DNA of 27,954 nucleotides from contig JBBKWZ010000164.1 of NCBI GenBank assembly GCA_037969195.1, positions 1 to 27,954 on the forward strand, in the 5' to 3' direction. The stretch's first letter is position 1; each line of letters starts with the position of its first letter. This document shows, one piece after another, positions 6,792 to 15,361 of this stretch. The position numbers were made by a program, and so were the translations under genes. The notes beneath the pieces are model-generated. The model worked only from the letters and a program-made list of their open reading frames with translations, ran no database searches and had not been told where the DNA came from. This stretch comes from JAHEJB01 sp037969195. GTDB lineage: Bacteria > Bacteroidota > Rhodothermia > Rhodothermales > Rubricoccaceae.

Positions 6792-8780
6792 ATGATGCGC
6801 GCGTTACTCCTTGCCCTTGTTTTTGTCTTTGCTCAGTCGGCTGTGGCACAGAATGTCACCGAACTCGCCGTCGGGCAGTCTGTTGCTGGCTCGCTGGTTC
6901 ACGACCAGGAAGACGCCTACACGCTCCAACTCGCCGCCGAACAGTTCGTTGCCGGATGGGCGAATCAGGTCTCTGTTGATGTCGTCGTTACTATTTCTGG
7001 ACCGGATGGCGAGCTGATCGAACAGGTGGATGTCTCAGGGCGCGGAGCGGACACCTTCCAGTTTGAGGCGGAAACCGCAGGCGAGTACCGCATCGTCATA
7101 ACTCCATTCGAAGAAGAGGAAGGCGATTACTCCGTGGTTGTCGACCGTATTGAGCCCATCGCCACAGAGCCCGCGGCCGTTGTGGACCAGCTGATGAGTG
7201 CGTTCGACCACGAGACGTCGCCAGGGGTTGTTGTGGGCATTGTACGAGACCGCGAACTCGTCTTCTCGGAAGCGTACGGCATGGCCAACCTCACGTACGA
7301 AATCCCGTTTACGGTTGACACGCCGACTAATATCGGTTCCACCTCGAAGCAGTTCACAGCGTTTGCGATTACGCTCCTTGCAGAGCGTGGCGAGCTCGAC
7401 TTGGACGACGATGTCCGCGAGTATATCGAGGAGCTTCCTGACCTGGGCGAGACCGTCACCGTCCGGCATCTCCTCACCCATACCAGCGGCTATCGGGAAT
7501 TCCTAAATGCCCTGGCAATGGGTGGCCGACGTCTGGATATCGGAGACGGAATTGAGCGAGAGGAAATAGTTGAACTCATCCAGCGGCAGCCGGAATTGCA
7601 GAACTCTCCCGGCTCGGAGTGGAATTACAACAATTCGGCGTTCGCCCTGCTGGCAGAGATCGTCGCCCGAGTTTCAGGCCAGTCCTTCCCGGATTTCATG
7701 CGAGAAAACGTGTTTGTGCCTCTGGGGATGACGACGACGACCGTTCGGGCATCGAATGACCAGATAATCCCAGGTGCAACGCAGGGCTACGTTGCGAGCG
7801 AGGAGGGCGGATGGAAGAACGCGGCTGACCTTGGTGGCGCAATGGGCGCAGGTGGCATCTACACGACGATAGGCGACCTGGCGAAATGGATGGAGAACTA
7901 CCACACCGCGACGGTCGGAGGGCGGCGCGTCATCGAACAAATGACGACGCCCTATGTACTTACGACTGGTGACACGACGGGCTACGGATTCGGCTTGTTC
8001 ATCGATGAGTTCCGTGGCGTTCGACGTTACCAGCACGGGGGCGCGGATACGGCGCATCGTTCCAACTTTGGCTACCTCCCGGACCACAACTCCGGAATGA
8101 TCATCCTCAGCAACTTCCCGGGAGTACCCGGAAATGCTGGTGCAAAGATCGCAACCGCGTTCTTTGGCGATCTCCTGGAATCCGAAGATGAGGAGACGGA
8201 CGACGCTGCGACTCAGACGGAGATCGCAGGTGACGAGGCGTTCAACTCTGAGGACTTTGACGCCTTTATTGGGCGGTACGAGATGGAAGAAGTCCCCGGT
8301 TTCATCCTCACCTTCCGTCGCGATGGCGATCAGTTCTACGCCCAAGCGACCGGACAACCTGAATTCGAGCTGTTCCACGTTTTGGGCACGAAATTCGAGC
8401 TTCACGTCGTGGAGGCCTCCGTAACGTTTAACCGTGAAGACGACGGAAACGTACCGACTATCACGCTAAGCCAGAATGGAGACCACGTAGCCGTCCGGCT
8501 CGATAATGAGCCAGCCACAATTAATTTTGCGGAGTACGTTGGCTCGTATTTCTCCGAAGAACTAGAGACCTTTTACCGGGTTGTGGAGGAAGACAGCAAA
8601 CTCGTTTTGCAGCACCGGCGTTGGGATGACATCGCGCTAACCCACACTACGGGCGAACGCTTCTCCGGAGGATTCCCGATCGCCGAGGTCGAGTTCAAAC
8701 GCGACGACAGTGGAGAAATCCTAGGATTCAGCGCCGGGAATGGCCGCACGAGAGACGTGTGGTTTGAATTCGGAAACTGA
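6792..8780 (+). CDS. Exported serine hydrolase, beta-lactamase fold, with N-terminal PPC-like domain
   Basis: 662 residues. There is a signal peptide (about 1-20, ending AVAQ). Residues about 25-120 look like a bacterial pre-peptidase C-terminal (PPC) beta-domain. The catalytic domain, about 130-470, has the class C/esterase triad motifs: SxxK as STSK (Ser183, Lys186), YxN as YNN (Tyr279, Asn281) and HGG (His415). After it come an acidic linker and about 180 residues of beta-rich C-terminal region like DUF3471 or related accessory domains. Likely a periplasmic or secreted peptidase/esterase of the Pab87/DD-peptidase type rather than a resistance enzyme. The start is one of two adjacent ATGs. 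It is transcribed alone, flanked by 68 and 84 bases. Confidence 0.92.
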   Translation: MMRALLLALVFVFAQSAVAQNVTELAVGQSVAGSLVHDQEDAYTLQLAAEQFVAGWANQVSVDVVVTISGPDGELIEQVDVSGRGADTFQFEAETAGEYRIVITPFEEEEGDYSVVVDRIEPIATEPAAVVDQLMSAFDHETSPGVVVGIVRDRELVFSEAYGMANLTYEIPFTVDTPTNIGSTSKQFTAFAITLLAERGELDLDDDVREYIEELPDLGETVTVRHLLTHTSGYREFLNALAMGGRRLDIGDGIEREEIVELIQRQPELQNSPGSEWNYNNSAFALLAEIVARVSGQSFPDFMRENVFVPLGMTTTTVRASNDQIIPGATQGYVASEEGGWKNAADLGGAMGAGGIYTTIGDLAKWMENYHTATVGGRRVIEQMTTPYVLTTGDTTGYGFGLFIDEFRGVRRYQHGGADTAHRSNFGYLPDHNSGMIILSNFPGVPGNAGAKIATAFFGDLLESEDEETDDAATQTEIAGDEAFNSEDFDAFIGRYEMEEVPGFILTFRRDGDQFYAQATGQPEFELFHVLGTKFELHVVEASVTFNREDDGNVPTITLSQNGDHVAVRLDNEPATINFAEYVGSYFSEELETFYRVVEEDSKLVLQHRRWDDIALTHTTGERFSGGFPIAEVEFKRDDSGEILGFSAGNGRTRDVWFEFGN

Positions 8781-8806
8781 TCCGGTAGAACTTGCCCGTA
8801 CGAAAG

Positions 8807-8833
8807 GAACGGCAGCCGTCGGGCTGTAAGTTC
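8807..8833 (+). terminator. Weak hairpin after the serine hydrolase
   Basis: CAGCC (8813-8817) pairs with GGCTG (8822-8826) around a GTCG loop. An outer GAAC/GTTC pairing (8807-8810 with 8830-8833) flanks an internal loop. No T-run follows, so termination here is only a guess. Confidence 0.3.
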
Positions 8834-8864
8834 GACGATCGCATACGATCCCAAAGGTTGCCGT

Positions 8865-9992
8865 TTGGCTCCGCCTACTTCATCCGACCCGATACTCAAC
8901 GCCGTTCCTGATGAACGCACGCGCGCTGCAGAGCCCATGATTGAAACGGGTGATGACCGGAAGGTGTCCATAAAGAACATCATTTGGCCACTGTTGCTTA
9001 GCGTAGCAGTCTTGGTCATAATCAGCTATTACACGTTCGATCTCCGCACATTCGCGGAGCTTCTAAGTGAGCTGAATCTATGGCTCCTTCTGGCGGCGTT
9101 GGCTACGGTTTTCACGCGCATCTATTTCGGAGGCTGGCGGCTCAACTACTTCTCTCATGGTCAGTTGTCCGTGTACGAAGGAATTCGGAGCCAGATGGCG
9201 TGGGATTTCTTTTCGTATGTCACCCCATCGACCATCGGTGGTGGGCCTTTTGCAGCCGTGTTTGTTTCTAAAGATCAGGGGATTCCGCTGGGCGAGGCCA
9301 CATCCATTTTTCTATTCTCGATGCTAATAGACCAATTCTGGGCCGCGTTTCTTATGCCCACGTTGGTGATCCTTGGGTTTTACATGGACATCTTTCCGGA
9401 TACGATGGGCACGGTGGGCTTCGCATCCATGATGACGGCATTTGTGGTCTTCATAGTGTGGGTTTCCGTCCTGACGTACAGCACGTTGATTAATCCAAGG
9501 TTTCTGGCTGTCATCGTTGCAACAGTATTTAGTTTCAGATGGATTCGACGTTATCGCACGCGTGCGTTGCGTGTGATGAGCGAAATGAAAGAGCGCGCGC
9601 TGATACTGCGTTCGCAATCGGCGATGTTCTACATAAAAGGCTTCGCAATAAGTCTGGTGCCGTGGATCAGCCGCTATCTGCTCCCCGTGTTCCTTATCTG
9701 GAGCGTCTATCCAGTCCTTGACAAAACGCTCGTGTTTCTCCGAGCAGCCGCACTCCAACTGGCAGCCTTGTTCTTGCCAACGCCCGGAGGGGCTGGGGCA
9801 ATGGAAGGCCTCTATCTGCTTTTCTTTGGGCCGCCGATCATGCCTCAACCAGCCGTGGCGCCTACGCTTCTGGCCTGGCGACTACTCAGCTACTACCTCT
9901 TCATATTCGTCGGCGTGTACATCGCTATCCAATACGTTCAACGAAGGGTTGCCGCGCCCGTCATTGCTGGGGATGCTGCCACCGCGTCGTGA
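8865..9992 (+). CDS. UPF0104 / lysylphosphatidylglycerol synthase-type (AglD-like) membrane protein
   Basis: 375 residues from a TTG at 8865, or 351 from the ATG at 8937; the latter keeps the first membrane helix intact and may be the true start. It has eight or so hydrophobic segments. Family landmarks are FTRIYFGGWRLNYF after helix 2, YVTPSTIGGGPFAAVF with the conserved TP...GG loop, and LFLPTPGGAGAMEGLYL near the end. These match the flippase-like integral membrane domain of the LPG-synthase/UPF0104 superfamily. There is no C-terminal aminoacyl-transferase domain. It sits just upstream of the CDP-alcohol phosphotransferase and MIPS genes, so a role in handling or translocating a polar lipid is plausible but unproven. 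Confidence 0.85.
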   Translation: MAPPTSSDPILNAVPDERTRAAEPMIETGDDRKVSIKNIIWPLLLSVAVLVIISYYTFDLRTFAELLSELNLWLLLAALATVFTRIYFGGWRLNYFSHGQLSVYEGIRSQMAWDFFSYVTPSTIGGGPFAAVFVSKDQGIPLGEATSIFLFSMLIDQFWAAFLMPTLVILGFYMDIFPDTMGTVGFASMMTAFVVFIVWVSVLTYSTLINPRFLAVIVATVFSFRWIRRYRTRALRVMSEMKERALILRSQSAMFYIKGFAISLVPWISRYLLPVFLIWSVYPVLDKTLVFLRAAALQLAALFLPTPGGAGAMEGLYLLFFGPPIMPQPAVAPTLLAWRLLSYYLFIFVGVYIAIQYVQRRVAAPVIAGDAATAS

Positions 9993-10089
9993 CGTAATGA
10001 CTCTGTCAAGAGTGCGCCCCAATCCCACTGAGCCTCTATGCGTGAGGTAAGCGCTGGATCGAACGGGTTACCTTTGCCGAATTGATTCT

Positions 10090-11028
10090 ATGCAGGCCCA
10101 AATGGCTGGTGATCCAACTCAGGTAAAACGCACGACTGAAATAGAGGAGGTCACGAACCTCTACTTCATTCATCCGATCAGTCGTCTCCTCGTTACCGTT
10201 TTCGCGAAGACTGGAATCCATCCCAATATGGTCTCGCTGGGCGGAATCGTGTTTGGTATGGCAGCGGCTCTTGCATACAACCAGTATGCGCGGTGGGAGA
10301 TGGCCGTGGTAGGCTTCGTGATGATGCTAGGCTGGCATATCATGGATGGTGCCGATGGCCAGCTCGCCCGCCTGACTGGTAAGACGTCCGACATGGGCAA
10401 AGCCCTGGACGGTCTCGTAGATCACCTTTCGTTTGCGCTGGTTTACATCGGGCTCACACTGGCCGCAGCCGATGCATTTGGAAACTGGGTCTGGTGGTTC
10501 ACTGTCGCTGCGGGCGTCAGCCATTTGGTTCAGGCGACGACGTATGAGTACCAGAGGCAGTTGTACGATTATTGGGTCTTTGGTAAGGAATCTGCGCGGC
10601 CTGTTTCGCCGAATGACGTTCGGGCTGCGCAAGTTGGAAAGACTGGCTTCAGTCGGTTTCTCGGCCATATGCTCTTTGTGAACATTAGCGTGCAGACGAC
10701 GGTCGCAGTCAGCGACTCTCCCCTCAACGCGAGACTTGAAGTCCTAAAGGACTCTGGCGATGGGGCTAGGGTTAGCGCGGCGTATCGGGAAGTGAATCGT
10801 AGCGCGGTAAAGACGTGGTCCATTCTGAGCTCCAACTACAGGACCATTGCCATCTTCGTTGCCTGTCTGGCCAAGAATCCGCTTTACTTCTTCCTGTTTG
10901 AAATTGGCTTCCTGAACGCTGCGCTGGTTTTTCTGCGCATGATGCAGGTGCGTCGCAACCGCAAACTGCTCTCGGAGCTATCCAATTTCAACGACATCTC
11001 TGCGCGCGGCGCGCGGGCCGCGGCCTAG
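10090..11028 (+). CDS. CDP-alcohol phosphatidyltransferase family membrane enzyme
   Basis: 312 residues, longer than the usual 180-220. The complete class signature is present: D86xxD89GxxAR, then eight residues, G103, then D107 and D111. These four aspartates bind the two metal ions that position the CDP-alcohol. Membrane helices lie on both sides of the motif, and a long soluble insert (about 160-240) precedes the last helices. Members transfer a phospho-group from a CDP-linked donor to an alcohol. Downstream MIPS and inositol-phosphate cytidylyltransferase genes suggest CDP-inositol as donor or inositol phosphate as acceptor. The partner lipid, or a second inositol phosphate, cannot be deduced. 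A terminator-like hairpin follows. Confidence 0.92.
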   Translation: MQAQMAGDPTQVKRTTEIEEVTNLYFIHPISRLLVTVFAKTGIHPNMVSLGGIVFGMAAALAYNQYARWEMAVVGFVMMLGWHIMDGADGQLARLTGKTSDMGKALDGLVDHLSFALVYIGLTLAAADAFGNWVWWFTVAAGVSHLVQATTYEYQRQLYDYWVFGKESARPVSPNDVRAAQVGKTGFSRFLGHMLFVNISVQTTVAVSDSPLNARLEVLKDSGDGARVSAAYREVNRSAVKTWSILSSNYRTIAIFVACLAKNPLYFFLFEIGFLNAALVFLRMMQVRRNRKLLSELSNFNDISARGARAAA

Positions 11029-11040
11029 CTTACGATCTGA

Positions 11041-11076
11041 TGTGTGCGCGAACTGATCGGGCACACACGCTTTTTT
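11041..11076 (+). terminator. Rho-independent terminator or attenuator between the CDP-alcohol enzyme and MIPS
   Basis: TGTGTGC (11041-11047) pairs perfectly with GCACACA (11061-11067). An inner CGA/TCG pair (11049-11051 with 11057-11059) closes an ACTGA loop. CGC and a run of six T (11071-11076) follow. The structure ends 31 bases before the MIPS start, so it also argues against the longer upstream MIPS frame beginning at 11044. Confidence 0.8.
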
Positions 11077-11106
11077 CAATCCTACCTCAATCAATTTCTT
11101 GATCCC

Positions 11107-12417
11107 ATGGCTGTTTCTCCACATGAGGGCAAACTGCTTGTTCTTACGCCCGGCCTCGGTGCCGTCGCCACTACGTTTATCGCGGGCGTTGAACGCATCC
11201 GCAACCACGGCGCCAAGCCGATCGGATCGCTGACGCAGATGCAGGCGATACGGCTGGGACAGCGCTCAGAGAACCGGAGCCCTCTCATTCGCGACTTCTG
11301 CGACTTGGCGCCACTCCAAGACATCGAATTTGGTGGTTGGGATGTTTACGATGCTGACGCATTCGATGCCGCGTCGCGCGCTTCTGTCTTGAACGAGAAG
11401 GATCTCGCCCCTATCGAGGGCTTCATGAGGACGATAAAGCCGATGTCGGCCGCATTTGACAAGGCTTACGTCAAAAACCTTGACGGTCCGAATGTGAAGA
11501 AAGGCGCGACGAAGAAGGAGCTCGCGGAAGGCCTTCGCGCTGACATCCGCAATCGCATGGCAGAAACGGGCGCCTCCCGCGCCGTCATGGTGTGGTGTGG
11601 TTCCACGGAGGTCTATACACGTCCGTCTGCTTGCCACGAGACGATTGAGGCGTTTGAGGAAGGCCTCCTGAACAACGACCCCGCCATCGCGCCATCCCAG
11701 TTGTATGCTTACGCGGCCATAATGGAAGGCGTTGCCTACGCGAATGGCGCGCCGAATCTCTCGGCCGATTGTCGGGCGTTGGAGCAGCTCGCTCGTGAAA
11801 AGGGCGTCGCCATTGCCGGTAAGGATTTCAAAACGGGCCAGACGCTCATGAAGACGATCCTGGCACCGGGCTTCAAAGCGCGGATGCTCGGCATCGCGGG
11901 TTGGTTCTCCACGAACATCCTCGGCAACCGCGATGGGGAAGTCCTCGACGATCCAGAAAGCTTCAAGGCCAAGGAAGTCACCAAGGTGGGCGTTCTGGAT
12001 ACGATTCTTCAGCCGGAAGTCTATCCCGACCTCTACAAAGAACTCTACCACAAAGTGCGCATCAACTACTACCCGCCGCGCGGTGACGCCAAGGAAGGCT
12101 GGGATAACATTGACATCTTCGGCTGGCTGGGCTATCCGATGCAGATCAAGGTGGACTTCCTCTGCCGTGACTCCATTCTCGCCGCACCAATTGTGCTGGA
12201 CCTTGCCCTTTTCCTCGATCTCGCGCAGCGCGCTGGCCGTTCAGGCATCCAGGAGTGGCTGTCCTTCTACTTCAAGGGCCCACACGTTGAGGAAGGCCAC
12301 GTGCAGGAGCACGACATCTTCATTCAGCACTTCCGCTTGAAGAACACGCTACGCGTGATGATGGGCGAAGAGCCGGTCACACACCTTTCGGAGAGCTTTG
12401 CGGGCGAGCCTGCATGA
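11107..12417 (+). CDS. ino1: Inositol-3-phosphate synthase (MIPS)
   Basis: 436 residues from the ATG at 11107; the frame is open to 11044, but that part overlaps the terminator hairpin. MIPS converts glucose-6-phosphate to 1D-myo-inositol 3-phosphate using bound NAD. The N-terminus has the nucleotide-binding turn LVLTPGLGAVATT (Gly16, Gly18). The mid region has the MIPS motif KDFKTGQTLMKT, which lies in the catalytic core, and the C-terminal part has NYYPPRGDAKEGWDNIDIFG followed by LCRDSILAAPIVLDLALF, matching the family's dimer core. Length fits bacterial and archaeal forms. The last four bases overlap the next gene's ATG, so it is translationally coupled to the cytidylyltransferase. Confidence 0.95.
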   Translation: MAVSPHEGKLLVLTPGLGAVATTFIAGVERIRNHGAKPIGSLTQMQAIRLGQRSENRSPLIRDFCDLAPLQDIEFGGWDVYDADAFDAASRASVLNEKDLAPIEGFMRTIKPMSAAFDKAYVKNLDGPNVKKGATKKELAEGLRADIRNRMAETGASRAVMVWCGSTEVYTRPSACHETIEAFEEGLLNNDPAIAPSQLYAYAAIMEGVAYANGAPNLSADCRALEQLAREKGVAIAGKDFKTGQTLMKTILAPGFKARMLGIAGWFSTNILGNRDGEVLDDPESFKAKEVTKVGVLDTILQPEVYPDLYKELYHKVRINYYPPRGDAKEGWDNIDIFGWLGYPMQIKVDFLCRDSILAAPIVLDLALFLDLAQRAGRSGIQEWLSFYFKGPHVEEGHVQEHDIFIQHFRLKNTLRVMMGEEPVTHLSESFAGEPA

Positions 12418-13142
12418 GCGCTAGCGACCGTACGGGCGTTGTTCTAGCCGCGGGCTTTGGCTCGCGCTTGCAAGGTGTTGTCGATTCAACTGACCTCAAA
12501 CCGATGACGCCAGTTGCAGGAAAGCCGCTAATTTTGCGGACACTCGATAGCCTTGCGAAGGCAGGGTGTAGTCGCGTCGTGATCGTGCTCGGCCATCACG
12601 CCGAGACAATGCAAGCCAGCATCGAAGCGGTTTATGATGGTGCGCTTGAGTTGGTTTTCGCGATGAACGATCGCTACGAAAAGCAGAATGGCCTGTCAGT
12701 TCTTGCGGCTCGTCCGTTTGTTGAAGGCGACTTCATTCTCACCATGGCAGATCACGTGTTCGGAGATGAGGTGATGGAGCTGGCCGGCAGCTACGACCCT
12801 GATCCGGGCCACGCCGCGCTGCTGGTCGATTACAAGCTGAAATCCATCTTCGATATGGACGATGCTACGAAGGCGGTCGTAGAACATGACAAGATTGTCG
12901 CCATCGACAAGAAGCTGGCGGACTACAACGCTGTCGATACCGGCGTTTTTGTGTGCACAGCTGGTTTAATGGACGCGCTGCAAGACCTCGATAATCGCGA
13001 CGGCGATGCCTCGCTATCGGACGGCGTCCGTCATCTCGCTGCATCGGGCCGTATGCACGCGCTCGACATCGGTGATGGCTTCTGGCAGGATGTCGACACG
13101 CCGGAAATGATGGCACATGCGGAGAACTTGCTGGGAGCCTGA
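12414..13142 (+). CDS. Nucleotidyltransferase, probable CTP:inositol-1-phosphate cytidylyltransferase (IPCT-like)
   Basis: 242 residues, the size of a lone NTP-transferase domain. The N-terminal nucleotide loop is VVLAAGFGSRL followed by LKPMTPVAGKPLI (Lys29), and the metal-site region is FILTMADHVF. The stretch DDATKAVVEHDKIVAIDKKL and then YNAVDTGVFVC is the pattern I know from the IPCT half of archaeal and Thermotoga IPCT/DIPPS fusion proteins. In those, CDP-inositol is made and passed to a fused CDP-alcohol phosphotransferase domain. Here the transferase is a separate gene upstream. The ATGA overlap with MIPS strongly supports inositol phosphate as the substrate. A phosphocholine cytidylyltransferase-like activity is the main alternative. 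Confidence 0.85.
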   Translation: MSASDRTGVVLAAGFGSRLQGVVDSTDLKPMTPVAGKPLILRTLDSLAKAGCSRVVIVLGHHAETMQASIEAVYDGALELVFAMNDRYEKQNGLSVLAARPFVEGDFILTMADHVFGDEVMELAGSYDPDPGHAALLVDYKLKSIFDMDDATKAVVEHDKIVAIDKKLADYNAVDTGVFVCTAGLMDALQDLDNRDGDASLSDGVRHLAASGRMHALDIGDGFWQDVDTPEMMAHAENLLGA

Positions 13143-13156
13143 ACGAATGCAACGCC

Positions 13157-13357
13157 ATGGCTAATCCCATCAACAACTATTGCCCGCGTTCGGGGGATCG
13201 CATTTCGAAAGACGCGTTGACGGAGTACAGAGGCTTTGTCGTTGGCTTTTGCAACACGGGCTGCCGCGATGACTTCGCGGCCAACTTAGATAAGAGGCCT
13301 TCAGATCGACAATATTTTGACGTGCTCATCAAGGAGCAGAATATCGACGTGGCGTAA
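13157..13357 (+). CDS. Small cysteine-containing YHS/TRASH-like protein
   Basis: 66 residues, starting 14 bases after the cytidylyltransferase. The arrangement is YCPRSGDRISKDALTEYRG, then VGFCNTGCRDDF, with cysteines at 9, 32 and 36. This treble-clef-like spacing resembles YHS and TRASH domains, which bind metals. Similar C-terminal pieces occur fused to glutathione S-transferase-like proteins in other bacteria, from memory only. It is likely a cytoplasmic metal-binding or redox protein; no partner is known. Position suggests it is the last gene of the inositol transcript, but a functional tie is not shown. Confidence 0.7.
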   Translation: MANPINNYCPRSGDRISKDALTEYRGFVVGFCNTGCRDDFAANLDKRPSDRQYFDVLIKEQNIDVA

Positions 13358-13477
13358 GAAACGGTTCTGTCATCGTGCGGTGAGATTGGTTAGGTCGGGG
13401 CGTTTAATTTTGCACGTCATCTAAATGGATTCTGCCTTGAACAATTCGACAACCAGTCGGCTAGCACAAAGCGCCGC

Positions 13478-14050
13478 GTGGAGCTTGTGCCGTCAGACGT
13501 GCTCGTGACCCACGAGGGAACGCGTCGTGTCGTTGTCTACATCGCTATGAGCCTGGATGGCTTCATCGCTGACCGGAATGGCAGCGTGGGATGGCTGAAT
13601 GATATCGAGCCCGTTGAAGGGGACGCTGACTTCGGGTATAGCGGATTTTACGAATCCATTGGCGCCCTCATCATGGGCAGGACGACCTACGATCAGGTTC
13701 TCACGTTTGGCGATTGGCCGTATCCCGGAAAGCGGACGTACGTGGTAACGTCAAATCCTCCGGACGGCGATCATCCCAATGTGGAGTTCGTTTCAAGCGA
13801 TCTGAAGACCTTTGTGGACGATGTCAAAGGCAAGTCAGAAAAAGACATCTGGCACGTCGGTGGCGGGAAACTCATTGCAGGTTTTCGCGAGCACGGCCTC
13901 ATCGATGCGTACATCATCACCATCATTCCGGTCTTGTTGGGTGCTGGTATCCCACTGTTTCCAGGCAATCAACCCTCCAGCGAGTTGCGTCTCGTGGACA
14001 TGATGACGTTTGATAACGGCCTAGTTCAACTCAAATACGCAGCTGCGTAG
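13478..14050 (+). CDS. RibD C-terminal / dihydrofolate reductase-like protein (YwjB/YyaP type)
   Basis: Up to 190 residues. The fold begins at VVVYIAMSLDGFIADRNGSV, so the true start may be GTG at 13478, 13499 or 13505; no ATG precedes the domain. Further landmarks are ALIMGRTTYDQVL, the glycine-rich NADPH loop WHVGGGKLI, and IIPVLLGAGIPLF near the C-terminus. All are typical of the small DHFR-like family related to RibD reductase. Members are presumed NADPH-dependent reductases of unknown substrate, and they lack the full folate site of FolA. It is preceded by a 120-base spacer and followed by 32 bases to the next gene. Confidence 0.87.
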   Translation: MELVPSDVLVTHEGTRRVVVYIAMSLDGFIADRNGSVGWLNDIEPVEGDADFGYSGFYESIGALIMGRTTYDQVLTFGDWPYPGKRTYVVTSNPPDGDHPNVEFVSSDLKTFVDDVKGKSEKDIWHVGGGKLIAGFREHGLIDAYIITIIPVLLGAGIPLFPGNQPSSELRLVDMMTFDNGLVQLKYAAA

Positions 14051-14082
14051 GCCGACAGAAGCAACTCAGCTACTTTTATACG

Positions 14083-14562
14083 ATGAAGAACCGGATTCCG
14101 AAAGTCGTGCTCGCGTTCTCACTCATCGCTTGCGCAGCGCTTTACCTGATTACAGTGCCGTCCATGCCGGAGGTCATTGCTAGCCAGTTTCGAGGCGACG
14201 GATACGCGAGATCACACATGGCGCGGAGCTTCTACTTTCCATACATCCTCGTGTTTGGAATAGGTCTTCCACTGATTCTTGCTTTTGTAATCAGTGTTCT
14301 GCCCGGCATTCGGGCCAAGTGGACGGCAAAACACGGCGCGAAAGAGCTACAGTCTAATGTCGTCGTGCCGTTCGGATGGTGGTTCGCAACCTTTATGGCG
14401 TTGTTCGTGGCCTTCGTACATGGTTTGGTGGTGAGTGCCAATCAACTCGATCCACCAAGGTTAGCCAATGGGCCGTTCCTCGCAGCACTTGTTGTGTTCG
14501 TGGGTGTAACATTTCTATCGGTTGGCTACGTGATTGCGCGTAGCGTGCGCGGAAAGCGATAG
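14083..14562 (+). CDS. Four-helix membrane protein, DUF1648-like
   Basis: 159 residues with four hydrophobic segments (about 8-25, 48-72, 98-120 and 130-152). Between the first two lies TVPSMPEVIASQFRGDGYA, resembling the DUF1648 motif (LP..I..HF...G). In that family the motif sits on an external loop of small membrane proteins and SdpI-like immunity proteins. No function can be assigned. Ends in a basic RSVRGKR tail. It follows the reductase gene by 32 bases and may be co-transcribed. Confidence 0.65.
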   Translation: MKNRIPKVVLAFSLIACAALYLITVPSMPEVIASQFRGDGYARSHMARSFYFPYILVFGIGLPLILAFVISVLPGIRAKWTAKHGAKELQSNVVVPFGWWFATFMALFVAFVHGLVVSANQLDPPRLANGPFLAALVVFVGVTFLSVGYVIARSVRGKR

Positions 14563-14671
14563 CACGCCGGTTCGCACGTGCTACATGACGCACAGGCTTC
14601 TCGAGTCGGCGTCAAGAAGTCACGAATGGTTGATATCGCACTCTGTTGCAGCAGGTTGCCGTGAATCATCG

Positions 14672-14701
14672 TTGGCATTCATTTCGAATTTCGTATGCTT
14701 A
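14672..14701 (+). promoter_or_regulatory. Candidate Bacteroidota-type promoter for the DinB-like gene
   Basis: TTG (14672-14674), 19 bases, then TATGCTTA (14694-14701). The spacing matches the Bacteroidota -33/-7 pattern (TTG, 19-21 bases, TAnnTTTG); the -7 box matches at four of its six defined positions. It lies 45 bases before the chosen start. Confidence 0.35.
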
Positions 14702-14746
14702 AAGCCAATGCCCTTCCCACCGTCAAACACTCATACGAGTACAACC

Positions 14747-15340
14747 ATGACCTATCGACCCACATTTACACTCGCACTCTGCCTTGCTGCGAGTCTGGCC
14801 ATATGCGCCACGCCAGCCTCGGCCCAGGAGATGGACCATGCGATGCATTCCGCCAACGCTGAAGTCATAGGCTTGGTCGATGGCGCCCAAGAGAAAGTGA
14901 CTGCGCTTGCGTCAGCAATGAGCGACGAGCAGTGGGCCTACAGCCCTTCGGACGGAGTCCGTTCGACGAGCCAGGTGTTCATGCATATTGCCGGTGCCAA
15001 CTATATGATTCCGTCAATGCTGGGCGTTATGCCTCCTTCTGATTTCCCCGTGACAATGGGACCTGAAGGTCCGGTTGGGGTGGAAGCCTATGAGGCAACG
15101 TCGGATCGGGAGACCGTAATGGCCGCCATGGATGCGTCCTTCGCCCATGTTCGTGCAGCGCTTGCCGGCGTGTCGGAAGGCAGCATGGACGATGAAATGA
15201 ATGTGTTTGGCCAGACCATGACAAAGCGCGGTTTTTGCATATTCATCGCGACGCACATTCACGAGCACCTTGGGCAACTCATTGCCTACGCACGTGCCAA
15301 CGACGTCGTGCCACCATGGTCAGCTGCAACAGGCGGCTGA
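14747..15340 (+). CDS. Exported DinB-like (DinB_2) four-helix-bundle protein
   Basis: 197 residues from the ATG at 14747. The frame is open much further upstream, but this ATG begins a clear signal peptide ending PASAQ (about residue 26). The mature part is a DinB-type helical bundle: FMHIAGANYMIPS in the second helix and FIATHIHEHLGQLIAYAR near the end, supplying the His residues that usually bind a divalent metal in DinB/YfiT-like proteins. Family members are thiol-dependent transferases or of unknown function; exported versions are common in Bacteroidota. It converges on a terminator hairpin 22 bases after the stop. Confidence 0.88.
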   Translation: MTYRPTFTLALCLAASLAICATPASAQEMDHAMHSANAEVIGLVDGAQEKVTALASAMSDEQWAYSPSDGVRSTSQVFMHIAGANYMIPSMLGVMPPSDFPVTMGPEGPVGVEAYEATSDRETVMAAMDASFAHVRAALAGVSEGSMDDEMNVFGQTMTKRGFCIFIATHIHEHLGQLIAYARANDVVPPWSAATGG

Positions 15341-15361
15341 ATCAAGTCAGGCGATAATGAA

